From NCBI RefSeq assembly GCF_900475285.1, contig NZ_LS483370.1, positions 1,378,001 through 1,442,000 on the forward strand: a stretch of 64,000 nucleotides of DNA, written 5' to 3'. This stretch comes from Pseudomonas taetrolens. GTDB taxonomy: Bacteria; Pseudomonadota; Gammaproteobacteria; Pseudomonadales; Pseudomonadaceae. A program made the position numbers and the translations under genes. Below, piece by piece: positions 63,152 through 64,000 of the stretch (position 1 is its first letter; each line of letters begins with the position of its first letter). The notes under the pieces were generated by a model. It did no database searches. It was not told the DNA's origin and worked only from the letters and a program-made list of their open reading frames with translations.

Positions 63152-64000
63152 TGCCGCTGCGTTACATATTGCCCAAGGAGATGGGCGCGGGTCTGCTGCT
63201 ATTGATGCTCTGCAGCCCGCTTTGGGCCGCCAAAAAAGTTGATCTGGACTACCACGTTCGACTGTTGCCGCAAAGCAACCAGGCTGAGGTGCGCTTGACC
63301 CTGGCCGAAGGCTCGGCCGTGCGCAGCCTGGATTTCGATCTGGGCGTGCCGGGCAGTTACAGCGATTTCAAGGCCGATGGCACGTGGCAACTCACCCCCG
63401 ACCCGACCCACAGCCGGGGCCTTTGGCACCCGGCACCGGGCAAGGCCCACCTGAGTTATCGCGTGCACTTGAACCCGCCGCGTAAAAAAAACGGCCCTGA
63501 AACGCTGATCACCCCTCACTGGGCCTTGCTGCGCGGTGAGAACCTGGTGCCTGCGGCCAGCCTCGATCAGCAGGACGGCACCGAGTTGGTGGCGCGCCTT
63601 GCATTTGAGCTGCCGACCGGCTGGAAAAGCGTTGAAACAGCCTGGCCACGTATCGGAAAAAACCGCTTCCGGATCGATGATGCCGCGCGCCTGTTTGATC
63701 GGCCCACCGGCTGGGTGCTTGCGGGGAATCTGGGCAGCCGCCGAACGACACTGGGTGAAACTGACGTCACCGTGTCCGCGCCGCAGGGGGAGGGGATGCG
63801 GCGCATGGATGTGCTGACACTGCTGACCTTCGTCTGGCCGCAGGTGCAAGCGGTGTTCCCGCGTAACCCGGCAAAACTGCTGATCGTGGGGGCGGGGAAT
63901 CCCATGTGGAAAGGCAGCGTCGCCACGCGCAACTCGATCTATGTTCACAGTGCCTTGCCGCTGGTGAGCGAGTCCGGTACCAGCCCGTTGTTGCGTGAAC
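63152..64000 (+). CDS. Secreted M61-peptidase-like protein, 5' part (runs off the window)
   Basis: 283 codons from ATG 63152, with AAGGAG five bases upstream. A signal peptide (LLLLMLCSPLWAAKK) leads into a beta-rich domain (VDLDYHVRLLPQSNQAEVRL, LDFDLGVPGSYSDFKAD) like the N-terminal part of M61 glycyl aminopeptidase relatives. The HExxH catalytic site, if present, would be beyond the edge. Downstream of the YcgN gene; likely co-transcribed. Confidence 0.7.

Noticed and set aside
1..64000. CRISPR arrays, insertion sequences, prophage or rRNA genes
   Set aside because: Looked for regularly spaced repeats, transposase motifs and rRNA signatures; none seen.

Overview
The window looks like a chromosome segment of a Pseudomonas, most likely from the food and cold-associated P. 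fragi group. The grounds are the gene orders mfd/gap, lolCDE, gcvR-dapA-bamC-purC-tRNA-Ser and rnd-ycgL, the protein sequences themselves, REP-type inverted repeats, and a vibrioferrin-type siderophore operon (vibrioferrin production has been reported for P. fragi). The species call is inference.

Layout. 1-10700 is core genome: 5' two thirds of mfd, gap, sthA, a glycerophosphodiesterase, a PilZ protein and lolCDE. A decayed reverse-strand gene lies between gap and sthA, where other pseudomonads often carry nqr genes. 10700-13700 holds REP repeats, a CopRS-type two-component system and a divergent cupredoxin gene with a CopR/CusR-like box. 13700-19700 is core again: queF, bcp, gcvR, dapA, bamC, an MBL hydrolase, purC and tRNA-Ser(CGA). 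Downstream of the tRNA gene, 19715-20470 holds only truncated reading frames, like an old integration scar.

20470-34020 is a respiratory and molybdoenzyme block. It has an FdhF/YdeP-like molybdopterin oxidoreductase followed by cyoABCD (a bo3-type quinol oxidase without cyoE). Facing it on the reverse strand is a periplasmic aldehyde-oxidoreductase set (Mo subunit with Tat signal, 2Fe-2S subunit, triheme cytochrome c) with its own XdhC and MocA-like maturation factors. A 32-residue membrane peptide lies between the two sets. An SDR and a divergent LysR regulator follow.

36610-46640 is a reverse-strand siderophore operon in the exact order pvsA-B-C-D-E, preceded by its TonB receptor and an SbnG-like aldolase that probably supplies citrate. 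A Fur-box-like sequence lies upstream of the first gene.

46900-51550 is accessory: an MgtC-like gene, a NanE-like epimerase, and a divergent four-gene operon (SAM methyltransferase, FemAB/GNAT-like transferase, dimeric alpha-beta barrel protein, PPOX-type flavoprotein). I do not recognise this operon as any described pathway, and it is the best candidate here for something new. 51600-64000 returns to more ordinary content: a second map gene coupled to a ParD-like gene, poxB, a glutamine-synthetase-family ligase, a methyltransferase, ampC, rnd, ycgL, a 2-hydroxyacid dehydrogenase, a nitroreductase, a YcgN protein and the start of a secreted M61-like protein.
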